A stretch of 64,000 bases of DNA from Acanthochlamys bracteata. Lineage: Eukaryota; Streptophyta; Magnoliopsida; Pandanales; Velloziaceae. Made by a program: the position numbers and the translations under genes. Below are positions 1-10,613 of the stretch, one piece after another; position 1 is the first letter of the stretch; each line of letters begins with the position of its first letter. The notes under the pieces were generated by a model. That model searched no databases. It saw only the letters and a list, made by a program, of their open reading frames with translations, and was not told the DNA's origin. The DNA is taken from contig CM034141.1 of assembly GCA_019914995.1 (NCBI GenBank), positions 6,054,001 through 6,118,000 of the forward strand, written 5' to 3'.

Positions 1-122
1 AGATGCCCTAAAATGTCATCTCACACAAAAAGCAAGCAATGACCAAGAACATTTGCGTGGAATTTTTTAAATTGACTAAGCATGGAATGAATGAGTCAGT
101 AGCAGCAATCTCCACAAATTAC

Positions 123-2481
123 CTGCAATCTAGCTCTGCGAGCCTCTTTGCGTTGTGCGACTGCGACATATAGAGGTTTACCCTTTACCATCTTTCCATT
201 CATTGAAGCAATCTAAGGGTGGTCAAAGAAGAGGATAGAATAATGTCAAGCTCACAATGTCTCCAAACAGATTCCCAGAGTAATTTAAGGTGCATATCAA
301 CTTACAGCTCGAGAAGCGTCTTCTGCAGTTGCAAAAGCAACAAATCCAGATCCTTTACTTGTACCATTACCATCGCGCATCACCTGCAAAAATATTGAAA
401 CAAATGTATAAGGATTTGAGTAACTTAAAGCACTAAAAGAATATGAGAAAATACCTTGCATGAAGTTATTGTGCCAAAGCCAGTGAATAACTCTCTCAGT
501 TCCTCGTCATCAATGCTGTCATCCAGATTCTTTAGGTACAAGTTAGTACCTTGACTTTTATCAGCAGACTCCCTCATGCTTTGCTCATGTTTCTGTTTCA
601 GTTCCATCTCTCTTTCAGATTTTTTCTGTGCCTTTCCAACATACCACTCCTTATCATTAAACTTCTTTCCATTTAATTCTTGGACAGCCCGAGCAGCATC
701 ATCTGGATTCTCAAAATTGACAAACCCAAAGCATTTTGATTTACCATCCCTCTCCCTCATTACAACCACGCTAGTTGTTTTCCCAAAGGCACCAAAAGTT
801 TTTGTTAAATCATCCTCTGTGGTGGAATCAGACAAGTTCTTGACGAAAACATTGTTGAATTTAACTTCATTTGCAGTATTCTCCCTTTCCTGCCTCCGAA
901 GAAAAGGTCCAACATAGACTTTTTTATCATTCAATAGCATACCATTTAGTTTCTCTATCGCAGTCAGTGCAGCTTCCTCTTGATCATACTGAACAAACCC
1001 ATAACCTTTTGATTGCCCAGAAACGTCCGTTGAAACTTTGCATGAAAGTATGTTACCAAATGCAGAAAATGTTTCATGAAGAGCCTTGTTGTCTATTCCC
1101 TTGTCCAAATTCTGAATCAAACATTTTATAAAAACAGTCATAAGAATACTACATTTAACAAATTAAATGAGAAACCAAACTGGTCCAAGATAAAGGAAGC
1201 AAAAAGTTCTTTAAGAAACAGGAATTAAGTAAATACCTTAATAAATATATTTGCTGACCCGCTTTTGCGGGCACTAGGATCGCGATTTGAGTACATCAAC
1301 CGAATAGGTTTTCCATTGATAAGTGTAAAGTTCAACGCTTCCAAGGCCCTTGCAGCTGCAAAATTTTATTTTAAACCAACACAACAAAATAGAGCAAAAA
1401 TTAGCATTCTAGAAAAAGAAATAGAAAAGTTATCTTTGAAGGTTCACCTTAAAGTAAGCATAGTTTAATCAAGCGAAAACCACAAGACATATGCAATAGA
1501 TTTTCAAAAACTAGTATGACAATCACCTTATCATCACACCTGTCTTTGTGTATTTCACAGCAACAAAAATATAATCTAGTGAAAATAAATGCAGAAATGA
1601 CTCAATGTGTCAGTGTCAAAAACTACAAACAACTTGTCCATGCTCTATGAAGAAACTGAACAATAAAAAAGATTCAAACCGCTCAGATTAGCCTATGCTT
1701 CAAAAAAAAGGTGGTGAAAACATTCCATTAAAACTCTCAACAGCAAAAATATCTGATCGCATTAAACCAATAAACCAACAATGCTTGCAGAACATGGTAC
1801 AATATGCTAGCATTAGAACCAAACTACATCATCAATCTACAATCAATAATGCAGTGAAAATAAATAACCAATTGCTATCATTAAAAAAAAACAAACAAGC
1901 CATTAAAAGATAGTCCTCTGACAATCAAATTGTTAAAAGAAAAACCATCTTTAAAAAATCAAGCAACGCAACAAACATGAATCAGAAAATCTAATTAATA
2001 AAAGAACAAAAAGCTATAAAATTTAAAGTTGCAACGATTAAATTATCAAAGGGACTTTAACACCAAAAAATGCAACAAACACGTACAATTTTCCAAGTTA
2101 TAGAAATTACTTCTTAACAATCGTATTGTTCAAGAAATAAATTTAAGAAATTTAACAATGCTGAGAGAAAGTTAAGTTAACAATACCATCAACATGATTG
2201 GTGTAATTAACATAAGCATAACCAAGCGATCGACGGGAAGTAATATCACGGCAAACTCTGACAGAAACCACCGGTCCAATCTGACTGAACACATCAAATA
2301 ACTGCGCATCACTCACATTGTGATCTAAATCACCAACGTAAACCGAAGTCGAAGGAAACTGATTCACTCCGCCACCGCCGACTCCAGTACTCGCCACCGC
2401 CGCATTGCTCCCATTCACCGCCGCCTCATTGTTTCCGTTCGCTGCAGCCGGTTGCGGTGGTGGAACTTGAACTTGCGCCAT
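123..2481 (-). CDS. PAB: Poly(A)-binding protein, cytoplasmic, 5' part (runs off left edge)
   Basis: Binds mRNA poly(A) tails and links them to the cap complex in the cytoplasm. Five coding exons read by eye on the minus strand: 2481-2187, 1355-1236, 1111-455, 383-306 and 212-123, all with GT-AG borders and continuous frame, giving about 413 residues. A Gly/Ala/Asn-rich N-terminus is followed by four RRM domains; RNP motifs such as KGYGFVQY and SKCFGFVNF, and the RRM4 RNP1 KGSGFVAF, are visible. The last exon ends in the family-typical run [11 protein letters not shown], so the linker and the C-terminal MLLE domain lie beyond the left edge. Start is the ATG of MAQVQVPPP, 5' of RRM1. No break is seen. 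It could be any PAB2/4/8 paralogue; the class is secure, the paralogue is not. Confidence 0.95.
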
Positions 2482-2780
2482 CTTCCAAAACCTCTAACAA
2501 CAAATTCTCACTCCCCCCTTTTCTATGATCAAACAAAAAATATCACTCCTAGAACAATTCTAGGAGAAACAGATAGAAGAACCAATGAATTGATTGAAAA
2601 ATTTTGGATAATTGATAGATAATCGATCAAAAACAGAGGATGATTTCTGGAATTGGAGGGAAAAAAATTTTTTTTTTGAGATTTTTGGAGTAGTGAGAAT
2701 TTTATTTTTTAGGGTTTGAAGAGAGAAGGGCAGCAGCGCTGTGACCCACCGCAAAGAACCACTGCTGTTCGGTTACGAAG

Positions 2781-2820
2781 TATTTAAAGCGCGCCGGGAA
2801 TTTCTGATCTAAACCCTAAA
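2781..2820 (-). promoter_or_regulatory. PABP core promoter: TATA-like box and telo-box
   Basis: Read on the minus strand, TTTAAATA lies at 2788-2781, about 300 bp upstream of the ATG, and a telo-box (AAACCCTAAA on the plus strand) lies at 2811-2820. A second AAACCCTA-type motif sits in the presumed leader near 2709-2718. Telo-boxes are common in promoters of plant translation genes, which fits this gene. The transcription start itself is inferred. Confidence 0.6.
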
Positions 2821-2822
2821 CC

Positions 2823-3606
2823 ATTTCAAAAGCGTAGTAAATCTAGTGTTGAAACTAAACTACTCAACATTCTTTTCCAAGCAATAATACCACGTTGTGA
2901 TAAAGTGCTACTTCTAATGACGTGTCACTCAGTCAATGGTTAGATATTTTGGGAACCACCTTAATTCTGCTGATATGTCAAATATAAATTTTTTATGTTT
3001 TAAACATGTAGTACAAAGTACAGAACAAGGAATTATAACCACTGAAAATTAACACATTGAAAAAAAGTTTCTCTACTTCCATTTCACTAAAGAAGGTTCG
3101 AATTTTTTTTTTTCAGGTGGTGCAGAGAAAAATGTTGGGGTAGGAATTCTAAGACTAAGCAAGATAGACGCGAATCAGTAAAGTAGGAAAAAGGTTTTCG
3201 GTGAATCTAATTCTCTTTCGTGAAATGTAGACTAGATGCTGCGCAAGATCCAAACAAATCAAATCAAATTCACGGAAAGCATTTGGGCCTACACTTACTA
3301 CCATACATAGGCCTCATAGGCTTTGCATTTAAAATGGGCCATGGAGGGGTTTGTTATGTGCACAGGCTTTGGGAAAGAGAACGTCTTGAAAACTTTTATG
3401 AAATAAGTTTTTTAAAAATTAAAAGAATTATTAGAAATATTTGAAAAAAATATTTTTTTATTTAAACACTAATAAAAAATAATATTATGTTATATTATAT
3501 TAATTTTTTATATTTTATAAATATTTAAATAAATTTTAAATGATGAAAAATTATTAAAAATATATTAAAATAGTTAGAATAAAACACTTTTTACAGAATT
3601 TGTAAA
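2823..3606. other. Gene-free upstream DNA
   Basis: No supported gene. Short chance ORFs only, with the sequence becoming strongly AT-rich after 3440 and running into the repeat that follows. Confidence 0.6.
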
Positions 3607-3856
3607 CTGTTTGGCATTCTATTCTACAAAAATTATTTATTTATTTTTCATTTATATTTTTGAATAAATTTTTTATAATATTCTATAGAATTTATATTAA
3701 ATTTTATAAAATATAAAAAATTTTAATATAATAAAATTTTATTATTACCTATTATTATTATTTTTTAAATTAAAATAGTATAACTCATCTATTAAATATA
3801 ATAAAAATATTTTTTATTTAAAACAAATTTAGTTTATAAGCAGTTCAGAATGTGTT
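3607..3856. repeat. AT-rich MITE-like repeat copy
   Basis: One diverged copy of the dispersed family described at 31361-31617. It starts in a gtttggca end and finishes in tttataagcagttc, with the usual run of TTTATAA/AAAATTTTAT blocks between. Confidence 0.5.
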
Positions 3857-4283
3857 CCCCAAGACTCGCTACCAAATGAGCTCCAAATACCTATCAACAA
3901 CGTGACCTAATTAGACTCCAGCTGTGTTCTTTGTTATAAGAAAATAAATATTCTAACTTGTTTGAAAATTAATATTTTATAAAAATAAATTATTATAAAA
4001 AATTTCAGAAATACTTTGTTAATTTTTTTTAAAAAAAAGGTTACTTTCAAAATATAAAGAAAGCACGCCTTCGATATTATATTTTCTACCGAATAATTTC
4101 TTATAAAAAAATAATATTGACTCAGTCCAGAATTAAGATATTTGTATGCAAACGAGCGCGATACCGATATCTCAACTCTAATGGAAATTCGGAATAACAA
4201 TTACTTATTTTTTTAATTACTTATTCATTTTCCATAATAGGAAAGTAAGATTCTTTCTTTTTTTTTTTTTTTTTTCTGTGTAG

Positions 4284-5440
4284 GGATTGTGGCAAACAAG
4301 TTTATTTAGGTAAAGAGAAAATTTTCAAACATGAAATTAGATTGATTAAGAAAACTTCAGGGTTCTTTGAAATCAAAATGTTGATTTCCTTGTTTGTGTG
4401 TTTACGTTTTCTTCAGTTGGATTTGATACTGCTCATGCTGCTGCAAGGTGCCTCTGTATAAGCGTTCTCTTAATTCTTCTGCAATTTCTGGTTTTTTTTT
4501 AATAAATTTTTTTTATTGTTTTGGTTTCTCAACACTGAAGTTTGTAAAGATTCATTCATATGCAGGGCTTATGATCAAGCAGCAATCAAGTTCCGGGAGT
4601 TGATGCAGATATAAATTTCAAGTTAGAAGACTACAAGGATGATATGAAACAGGTCAGGCATTTCATTCATGAAAGAAAAAATATTTTTATCTTTAAAACA
4701 AATTAATAGAGAATATAGTTTTAAGTGATTGTGAAATGATCGTTGATTGATCGAAAAACAGATGAACAGTTTCTCGAAAGAGGAATTCGTGCATTTGCTC
4801 CGACGGCAAAGCACTGGGACTCATAAGATGATGAGCTCTAAATTTAAAGGAGTTGCTATCAACAAATGCGGAAGATGGGAAGCAAGTAAGGTTCAGTTCT
4901 TAGGGAAAAGGTAGTAAATTTTGGCACTAATTCTCATAAATTCTCGTCGAATTCATTTGATTTTTTTTTCTTTTTCGTGAATAACGACACAGAAGAAGAA
5001 GCTACTGTACTACAAAAGCTCTAAAGCTTTGTTTTCCTTCTGATTTCGAAATATCACTGAATCAGTCTCGGAAATGAAAGTACAGGGCATTTGATAAAAC
5101 AATGATCAAGTTCACCGGAGAAAAATCTTCGAAATTTTTCAATGAGATCAAGTCATGTGCTGCTGGTGCTGCAATAATAAATCATGCTCTTGAGCTCAGC
5201 CTAGGCAACTCAACCTCCGGTAACGCGTCTCTGTAATCTCCGTTCAACAAATTCACAACCACAGATGTTCCTACGCTGCTGCAACACGAATATATATAAT
5301 CTAAATTCGTTTCAAAGCTTAAAATATGCATTCCACTTTTGGGAATAAATACGATGAAGTTCGATGCAAATTAGGATAATATTCTCCGGTAAAGCTGCAG
5401 CATCATCAGGATTCATCTGCAGTCTGACGGATTCCTGAGG
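4284..5440 (+). pseudogene. Decayed AP2-family (TOE/RAP2.7-like) transcription factor pseudogene
   Basis: Remains of a euAP2-lineage gene, still with introns. The AP2-domain mini-exon 4284-4309 reads DCGKQVYL; 4417-4447 reads GFDTAHAAAR; 4566-4652 reads AYDQAAIKFR, then breaks because one G is missing before the expected GVDADINF segment (the bases continue in another frame to a GT donor). Exon 4762-4910 reads [17 protein letters not shown] followed by the linker and GRWEA of the second AP2 domain. A damaged segment near 4993-5045 holds an in-frame stop, and 5086-5236 ends in a HALELSLGNS-type motif known from this family, then TAA. Downstream, AAASSGF and the miR172 site survive (5392-5415). 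No first exons or nuclear signal upstream are visible, so it is also 5'-truncated. Family assignment rests on motif order; no functional product is expected. Confidence 0.85.
5395..5415 (+). promoter_or_regulatory. miR172 target site retained in AP2 pseudogene
   Basis: The 21 bases starting CTGCAGCATCATCAGG match the canonical AP2-class miR172 site I recall at 20 of 21 positions; only the last base (A here, T normally), opposite miRNA nucleotide 1, differs. It lies in the correct place, in the AAASSGF coding segment 3' of the AP2 domains. Confidence 0.85.
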
Positions 5441-6990
5441 AACATTTTCGTTGGAGTTTTTCGATTTTTTATTTTTCTTCTCCCGATTGATTTTTGTCCA
5501 AGATGGAGTTGCCAGAGTCTTACTCAACTCCATATAAATATTTATTGGAGTGTTTTATTTTCAACTGATAAGTCGCAAATCGCGGCACGATGGGTATGTT
5601 GTTTTTCTTGCGTTAAGTGTTGTGGTATGGAGTCGATGATGTAATTGAAAATTTGAAATCAAAAAATTTGTTTTTCCTTCAATTTTTTAACACTCAGCAT
5701 GTTTGAAGTGCTCACTAAATAAAATTATTTTTAAGTAAAAATTATTTTTTATTTTTTTCAAAATTATAACTTTTTTATTAAAATAAAATATAAATATTTA
5801 TATAAAAAATTTTATCATGTAAAATTTTTTATATTTTTAAAATATTAAATAAATTTTATATATATTATAAAAAACATTTGAAAATATCTGAATTAAAAGC
5901 TTTTCAAACGTAATGAAATGGTCAGCCAAACAGTGCCTTAGTCATAATAATCTATATTAAAGTTTTAGAGATAAATTGATATTTTAAAATATTTAGAAGT
6001 GCTTATTGAAAAAAAAAATTAAAATATGTTTAATACATTATTTTATAAATATTTTAAAATTAAAAACTATATAGATAATCATTTCATAACCTATATTTTA
6101 TCTGTATCTTTCAAATTTTAATAAATTATTTCTAAAAAATTATACATAATTTTTAAAATAGAGTTTTTCAAATAAAATTTTAAAGTATTTTAAAATATTT
6201 ATCAACAATTAATAAAATAAATATAAAAATTTATTTGAAAGTTTCATTTAATGATAGAAAATCACTTCTGGATCATGCTCTATGCTCTAACTTATAACTA
6301 TTCTTTAAAAACTGAAAAAACTTCCTTTTTCTTTTAATGAAAGAACTCAAGCCAGGAGATCCTCACTTCTCATTAACTCTACCGTGAAGAGTCAATTATC
6401 TAACCAAGATACAGCTAATGGAAAGTTGTTTAAGAGAGCGTTTGGTGCTTTCTTAAAAAATAATTTTCTAATTTATATATTCTTTAATATATTTTTTATA
6501 AATATTAAAAAAATATTTAAAAATTTGAAAAGTATATAAAAAATTATATTTATAAGTTTTTTTATAAATAAAAATATCTTTTTTAAAGGAATATTTCAAT
6601 TTTACAAATACTAACAAACGCTTCCTAAAATAAAATAGACCAATGCTAAAGTAGCCCATATATGGACCAGCCCAAATACCAGCTAGGCAGGTTAACAAGT
6701 CCACCTATAAGTTTGCGAAAATAAATTTTATAAAACTAAAATTCAGTAAAAAATAAAATTTAATAGATAATTAAAAATAAAATTAGATTGATAATTATAA
6801 TATATAAAGTAGAGTTATGTGAAAGTAAAAATATATTATAATGGTAACTCATGAAATGACTCAACTAAAAATTTGAAAATGGAAAGTGGAGTTTGGTGCA
6901 ATTGAAGCATGCACTTATTGTATAGCAAATAATCTACGCCACGTTATCTTTCATACAGAAATTAACAAACAAACAACGTTGAATCCTTCA
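5441..6990. other. AT-rich intergenic DNA with MITE-like copies
   Basis: No gene supported. A reverse-orientation copy of the dispersed AT-rich repeat occupies about 5700-5935, a poorer one about 5990-6240, and a clear one 6436-6625 (listed separately). The minus ORF at 5312-5533 overlaps the pseudogene tail and has no recognisable feature. Confidence 0.5.
6436..6625. repeat. AT-rich MITE-like repeat copy with clear ends
   Basis: Begins gagcgtttggtgctt and ends with caaacgcttcc, so the ends form an imperfect terminal inverted repeat around about 160 bp of nearly pure AT. Confidence 0.65.
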
Positions 6991-7692
6991 TCAAGCACCA
7001 TACTTGGCCTTGTAGTCTTGCCAGAGCTGATCAACACTCTTTCCAAGCAGCTGAACGAAGAAATCATCGCTGTATCCATCTTTCATCTTCGCATTCAACG
7101 CAGCAACAAACCCATCGCTCAAACTGTTGCAGTAATCCAAGAAGTAAGCAGTAACATCGTAGCCTTGGTCCCATCTATCTCCTTGCCCTGGTTTCACCCA
7201 GTGACCGTCAGCCGGCGCATAACCGGCTTTCAATCTCACGTAATCAGCAATACCTTCTATCAACCCTCCGTTAGCGTTGCCGTTTCCGTTCCATTGCCAG
7301 ACGTGCGTGTCTTCATGGTAAAGAACTCCTGTGATCTCCGTCTTAACGTCGCCGGAGAAGTCTGCTATGTAAGTTGCTCTGGCATGGATTTCATCTCCAG
7401 CAGTGTACGCAACACTGCTTCCTAACTGGTAGTTGCTGTCGATGAACAAACTCACTTGCTGCACGTTCTTTCTATCGGATTCGGATTGCTGGTTGAACGT
7501 AGACCAGATGAAGGATGAAGCGTCGGAGAGGACTTGTTTGCTGTAGTCTAGACCGATTTCACGGTCGAAACGGTCACCCCCCGGCGTGCCGGCGGCGTTG
7601 TTGGTAGCGAAGAAGTCGACGGCTGTTGCTGGTGGGAGGAGTGTAGCTGTAGATGTTAGGAAGATGGTGATGAGAAGGGTTAGAAACTCCAT
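6991..7692 (-). CDS. Plant basic secretory protein (BSP/PR-17, NtPRp27-like)
   Basis: Single-exon gene, 233 residues, the usual length for this family of secreted, pathogenesis-related proteins. A hydrophobic signal peptide covers about residues 1-24, with predicted cleavage after PATA. The body starts with the mature VDFFATNNA run. A metallopeptidase-like HExxH motif, HEDTH, is at residues 126-130 within LYHEDTHVWQWNG, followed by GLIEGIADYVR (143-153), which supplies the downstream acidic residue expected for a zinc site in this superfamily. Product is presumably apoplastic. Proteolytic activity is inferred from the motif and from family reports, not shown. ATG is the only one upstream of the signal peptide and has a TATA box at suitable distance. 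No break is seen. Confidence 0.93.
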   Translation of the reverse strand: MEFLTLLITIFLTSTATLLPPATAVDFFATNNAAGTPGGDRFDREIGLDYSKQVLSDASSFIWSTFNQQSESDRKNVQQVSLFIDSNYQLGSSVAYTAGDEIHARATYIADFSGDVKTEITGVLYHEDTHVWQWNGNGNANGGLIEGIADYVRLKAGYAPADGHWVKPGQGDRWDQGYDVTAYFLDYCNSLSDGFVAALNAKMKDGYSDDFFVQLLGKSVDQLWQDYKAKYGA

Positions 7693-7763
7693 GTCTATTT
7701 ATTTTGATGTATTATGAACAGCTTTGTATTCAACTTGTAGGAACATGGCTCAAGTAGGTCTTG

Positions 7764-7771
7764 CTTTTATA
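7764..7771 (-). promoter_or_regulatory. TATA box of the basic secretory protein gene
   Basis: TATAAAAG on the minus strand, about 75 bp upstream of the ATG, leaving a short leader of roughly 40 bp. Confidence 0.75.
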
Positions 7772-7894
7772 GAGGAAGAGTGGAAGACTTTTACTTGGTT
7801 TGAATTTTATACCACGAAGAAAAGATAGCAGCCTTTAGAAGATTTTTGAATTTGCATTTTTTGTTTGTTGAATTTAATGATTTGACTCAGTAAT

Positions 7895-8114
7895 CGTTTG
7901 ACATTTTATTTCACTTGATTTTAAAAATCTTACTTTATTATATATTTTTTAATAAAATTTTTATAATATTAGATAAACTTTATATAAAAATAAAAAATAT
8001 AAAAAAATCCTATATTATAAATTATTATTATTATTATTATTTTATTTTTAAAATAGAATAGAAATAATTTTTACTTTAAAAAATTTTTATTTTAAAATTA
8101 CTTCCAAACGTACC
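7895..8114. repeat. AT-rich MITE-like repeat copy
   Basis: Starts cgtttgacattttat and ends acttccaaacgtacc, matching the end structure of the dispersed family. A further diverged copy may lie at about 8170-8480. Confidence 0.55.
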
Positions 8115-8637
8115 TCAGAGACTCAGACGTTGGGAATTGGATTGTAGCTGTTTCCAACTTAGGAGTAGTTAGGTCGAGTTTTTTTCAACTATTTTATTTT
8201 TAAAATTTTTTATTATTTTAAATAGTATAAATAAATTACAGATCACATAATGTTATATATGCTAAAATATTTTTTTTAAATAAATAAATAAATTTATTTT
8301 TAAAGAATTCATAATAATATTTTTTTAAAAAAATTATTTATTTAAACATTTTTAAAATAACTCCTTACGGAAATATACAGTGTGTTCCCATAACTAATTT
8401 TTCATAAAAAATTTCTTTTAATAATTTTTTATATTTTAAAAATTATTTATTCCTGAAAACTTACTTTTAAAAAAAAAGTTTCTGCATATAAAAAAAATAC
8501 AGTCAAACAGCTTCAGAAAGTGTTGCTGTATAGGAAGAGTGGAAAACTTTGAAGTCAATGTGGAACTTTCCAATTTTTCTTCGTTTGCTTTTATTTTGGT
8601 GATACTTGGACCACAAGAAAATAAAGCAGCCTACAAG

Positions 8638-9483
8638 CAGGGGTGGCAATATACCAAAAAATTCAATTCGAAATCGACATATTTAATTAAGGTTATGGTT
8701 GAAAAAATATGATCCGTATAAATATATGAGTTGGGTTAGGATTGAACGAATTTGATCCGATTATTAAATAGGTCGACCCGTGTTAACCCGAAATTGATCC
8801 ATCAATCCGAAATATTACCTTTTGGAAGAACAATTTTTAATTTTTTTTTATCATATAATAAAATATTGGCAATAAAAATAATCAATAATAGTTATTTACA
8901 AACTATTAAATTATATTATATTTATAATTAATTTTTTATTTTTATACCTTAGTAAAATAGTGTAAGATGAAAATTATAATATTATCGAAAGTATTATTAT
9001 TTAGATATTTAATGACGAATTTAGATTTCGTATAAAGATTTTTATGAAAATTTTGTTAGATACATATATTTATTAAAATTTTTATCGAAATTATTAATAT
9101 GTATTTATAATCATAAATTTCAGCTGTTATCATATTTTTAAAAAATAAAAAAATATAGTTTTTTATATTATAAGAATCGATGAAGATATTAAGGAATACA
9201 TATTTTATCGGACATAATTATATCTTGTCAGTAAAAATATCGTCCACTTTCATTCGAACTGATCTTATAATTTCACTGAAGTTTAAAATATATAATTAAC
9301 AATTAATAATTTTAATTATTAAATAGGTCGACCCGAATTTAATCCGGTTATTAATAAGTTGGGTTAGGATTGACAATTTTGACCCGTATAAATTTATGAG
9401 TTGGATTAGGATTGAATAAATTTGACCCGATTATTAAATAGGTCGATTCGAAACTGACCCACTAACTCATATTGCCATCCCTA
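8638..9483. mobile_element. Non-autonomous hAT-like DNA transposon
   Basis: Terminal inverted repeats CAGGGGTGGCAATAT (8638-8652) and ATATTGCCATCCCTA (9469-9483) match in 13 of 15 positions. The flanking 8 bp are CCTACAAG (8630-8637) and CCTACAAA (9484-9491), a 7/8 target-site duplication of the length used by hAT elements. The 846-bp interior has no coding capacity. Motifs of the form gattattaaataggtcga recur near 8760, 9317 and 9430, and gttaggattga near 8735, 9365 and 9405, all near the two ends. Family assignment comes from the 8-bp duplication and end sequence. Confidence 0.85.
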
Positions 9484-10112
9484 CCTACAAAGACTAAAAT
9501 TTAAAATTTTCTTAATTTCACTCAAAATTCATCCGAACGAAAAATATCTTTTTTATCAATTCAATATCATTCTGACGAGTTAGATCTTGTAACTAGATAG
9601 TTTATTTGAGTTTTAATTTGATGCTTCTACGTTATAAAAATAATTATATGATACTTTTGCAGTCATATTTCTATGTATTTATTGTTTGTGACGAAAATAA
9701 TATATTTACATAAATGATTCAAAAATATTTTTTATAAAAAAATGACTTTTTATATTTTTCATTTAACATGAATTTTTATATCAACTATTATAAATTCATT
9801 TCATAACAAAATAATTTTTAATAATTTATTTCTTAATAAACTCACTTCTAACCAAATAACACGCCCCTAAGCACTTATTGCAGTGAAAAAATTCGATATC
9901 TCGAGTAAAAATAAGTTTAAAATATTAAATTAAAAATTAAAATTTAATAAAAATAAACTTTATATTAATAATAAATTTTTAAATTAAATTTTTAAAAAAT
10001 GATAGAAAAAATATATTATAATATTTATTTTATATTAAAAATAAAATTAAATGATAGATAAACAGGGACTTAATAAAAAATAAAGTCAATTCAAATATGA
10101 ATAATCTTTAAA
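9484..10112. other. AT-rich intergenic DNA
   Basis: No gene and no clear repeat border; AT-rich stretches resemble interiors of the dispersed MITE-like family. Confidence 0.5.
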
Positions 10113-10346
10113 GTGCGTTTGTATGAGCATTTTATCGACGTTTTTTTTAAATTTTTAATTCTATATTTTTCAATACATATTTTATAAATATTTAGAAAAT
10201 TTATTTAAAAATTTAAAGTATAAAAATTTTTATATAATGAAATCTTTTTATTACATATTTGTTATTATTTTTTAAAATAAAAATAATATTTTTTTTTAAA
10301 ATAAAATATTTTTATCTTAAACAAAATTTATTTTATAAAGACTCGC
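10113..10346. repeat. AT-rich MITE-like repeat copy
   Basis: Starts gtgcgtttgtatgagc; the inside shares long stretches with the copies at 23160 and 31361 (AATACATATTTTATAAATA). It sits directly upstream of the kinase promoter. Confidence 0.6.
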
Positions 10347-10370
10347 GAATGTCTAATGCTTTTCATTTAC

Positions 10371-10487
10371 GGCCCAGGATCAGCCGATGCAAGGCCTATG
10401 AATCTAGCCCGGCCCATAAGCGGAGTTTTCGCTTTCGTCGTTTTATTAATAAACCGAGCAAGAAGAATCAAAATTAATTGGCGCGAA
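10371..10487 (+). promoter_or_regulatory. Promoter of the farnesol/phytol kinase-like gene
   Basis: Two GGCCCA site-II type motifs at 10371-10376 and 10411-10416, and an E2F-like palindrome TTGGCGCGAA at 10478-10487, lie 130-240 bp upstream of the ATG. This arrangement is usual for constitutively expressed plant genes. Binding is inferred. Confidence 0.5.
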
Positions 10488-10613
10488 ATATTATTTTATA
10501 TTTATCCTCTCTATATCTATCTATCTAAATTTATCTAAGAGACAACGACAATGAATTCATTTCATTCGAATTGAACAGTGCGAACAGTTAGTTAAAATCT
10601 AAGATCTAAATCC

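Noticed and set aside
576-917. Plus-strand ORFs opposite the PABP exons
   Set aside because: Antisense shadows of RRM-coding exons; no own motifs.
5312-5533. Minus ORF of 73 codons, Lys/Asn-rich
   Set aside because: Overlaps the AP2 pseudogene tail on the opposite strand; no promoter or family pattern.
6886-7425. 179-codon plus ORF
   Set aside because: Antisense of the basic secretory protein gene.
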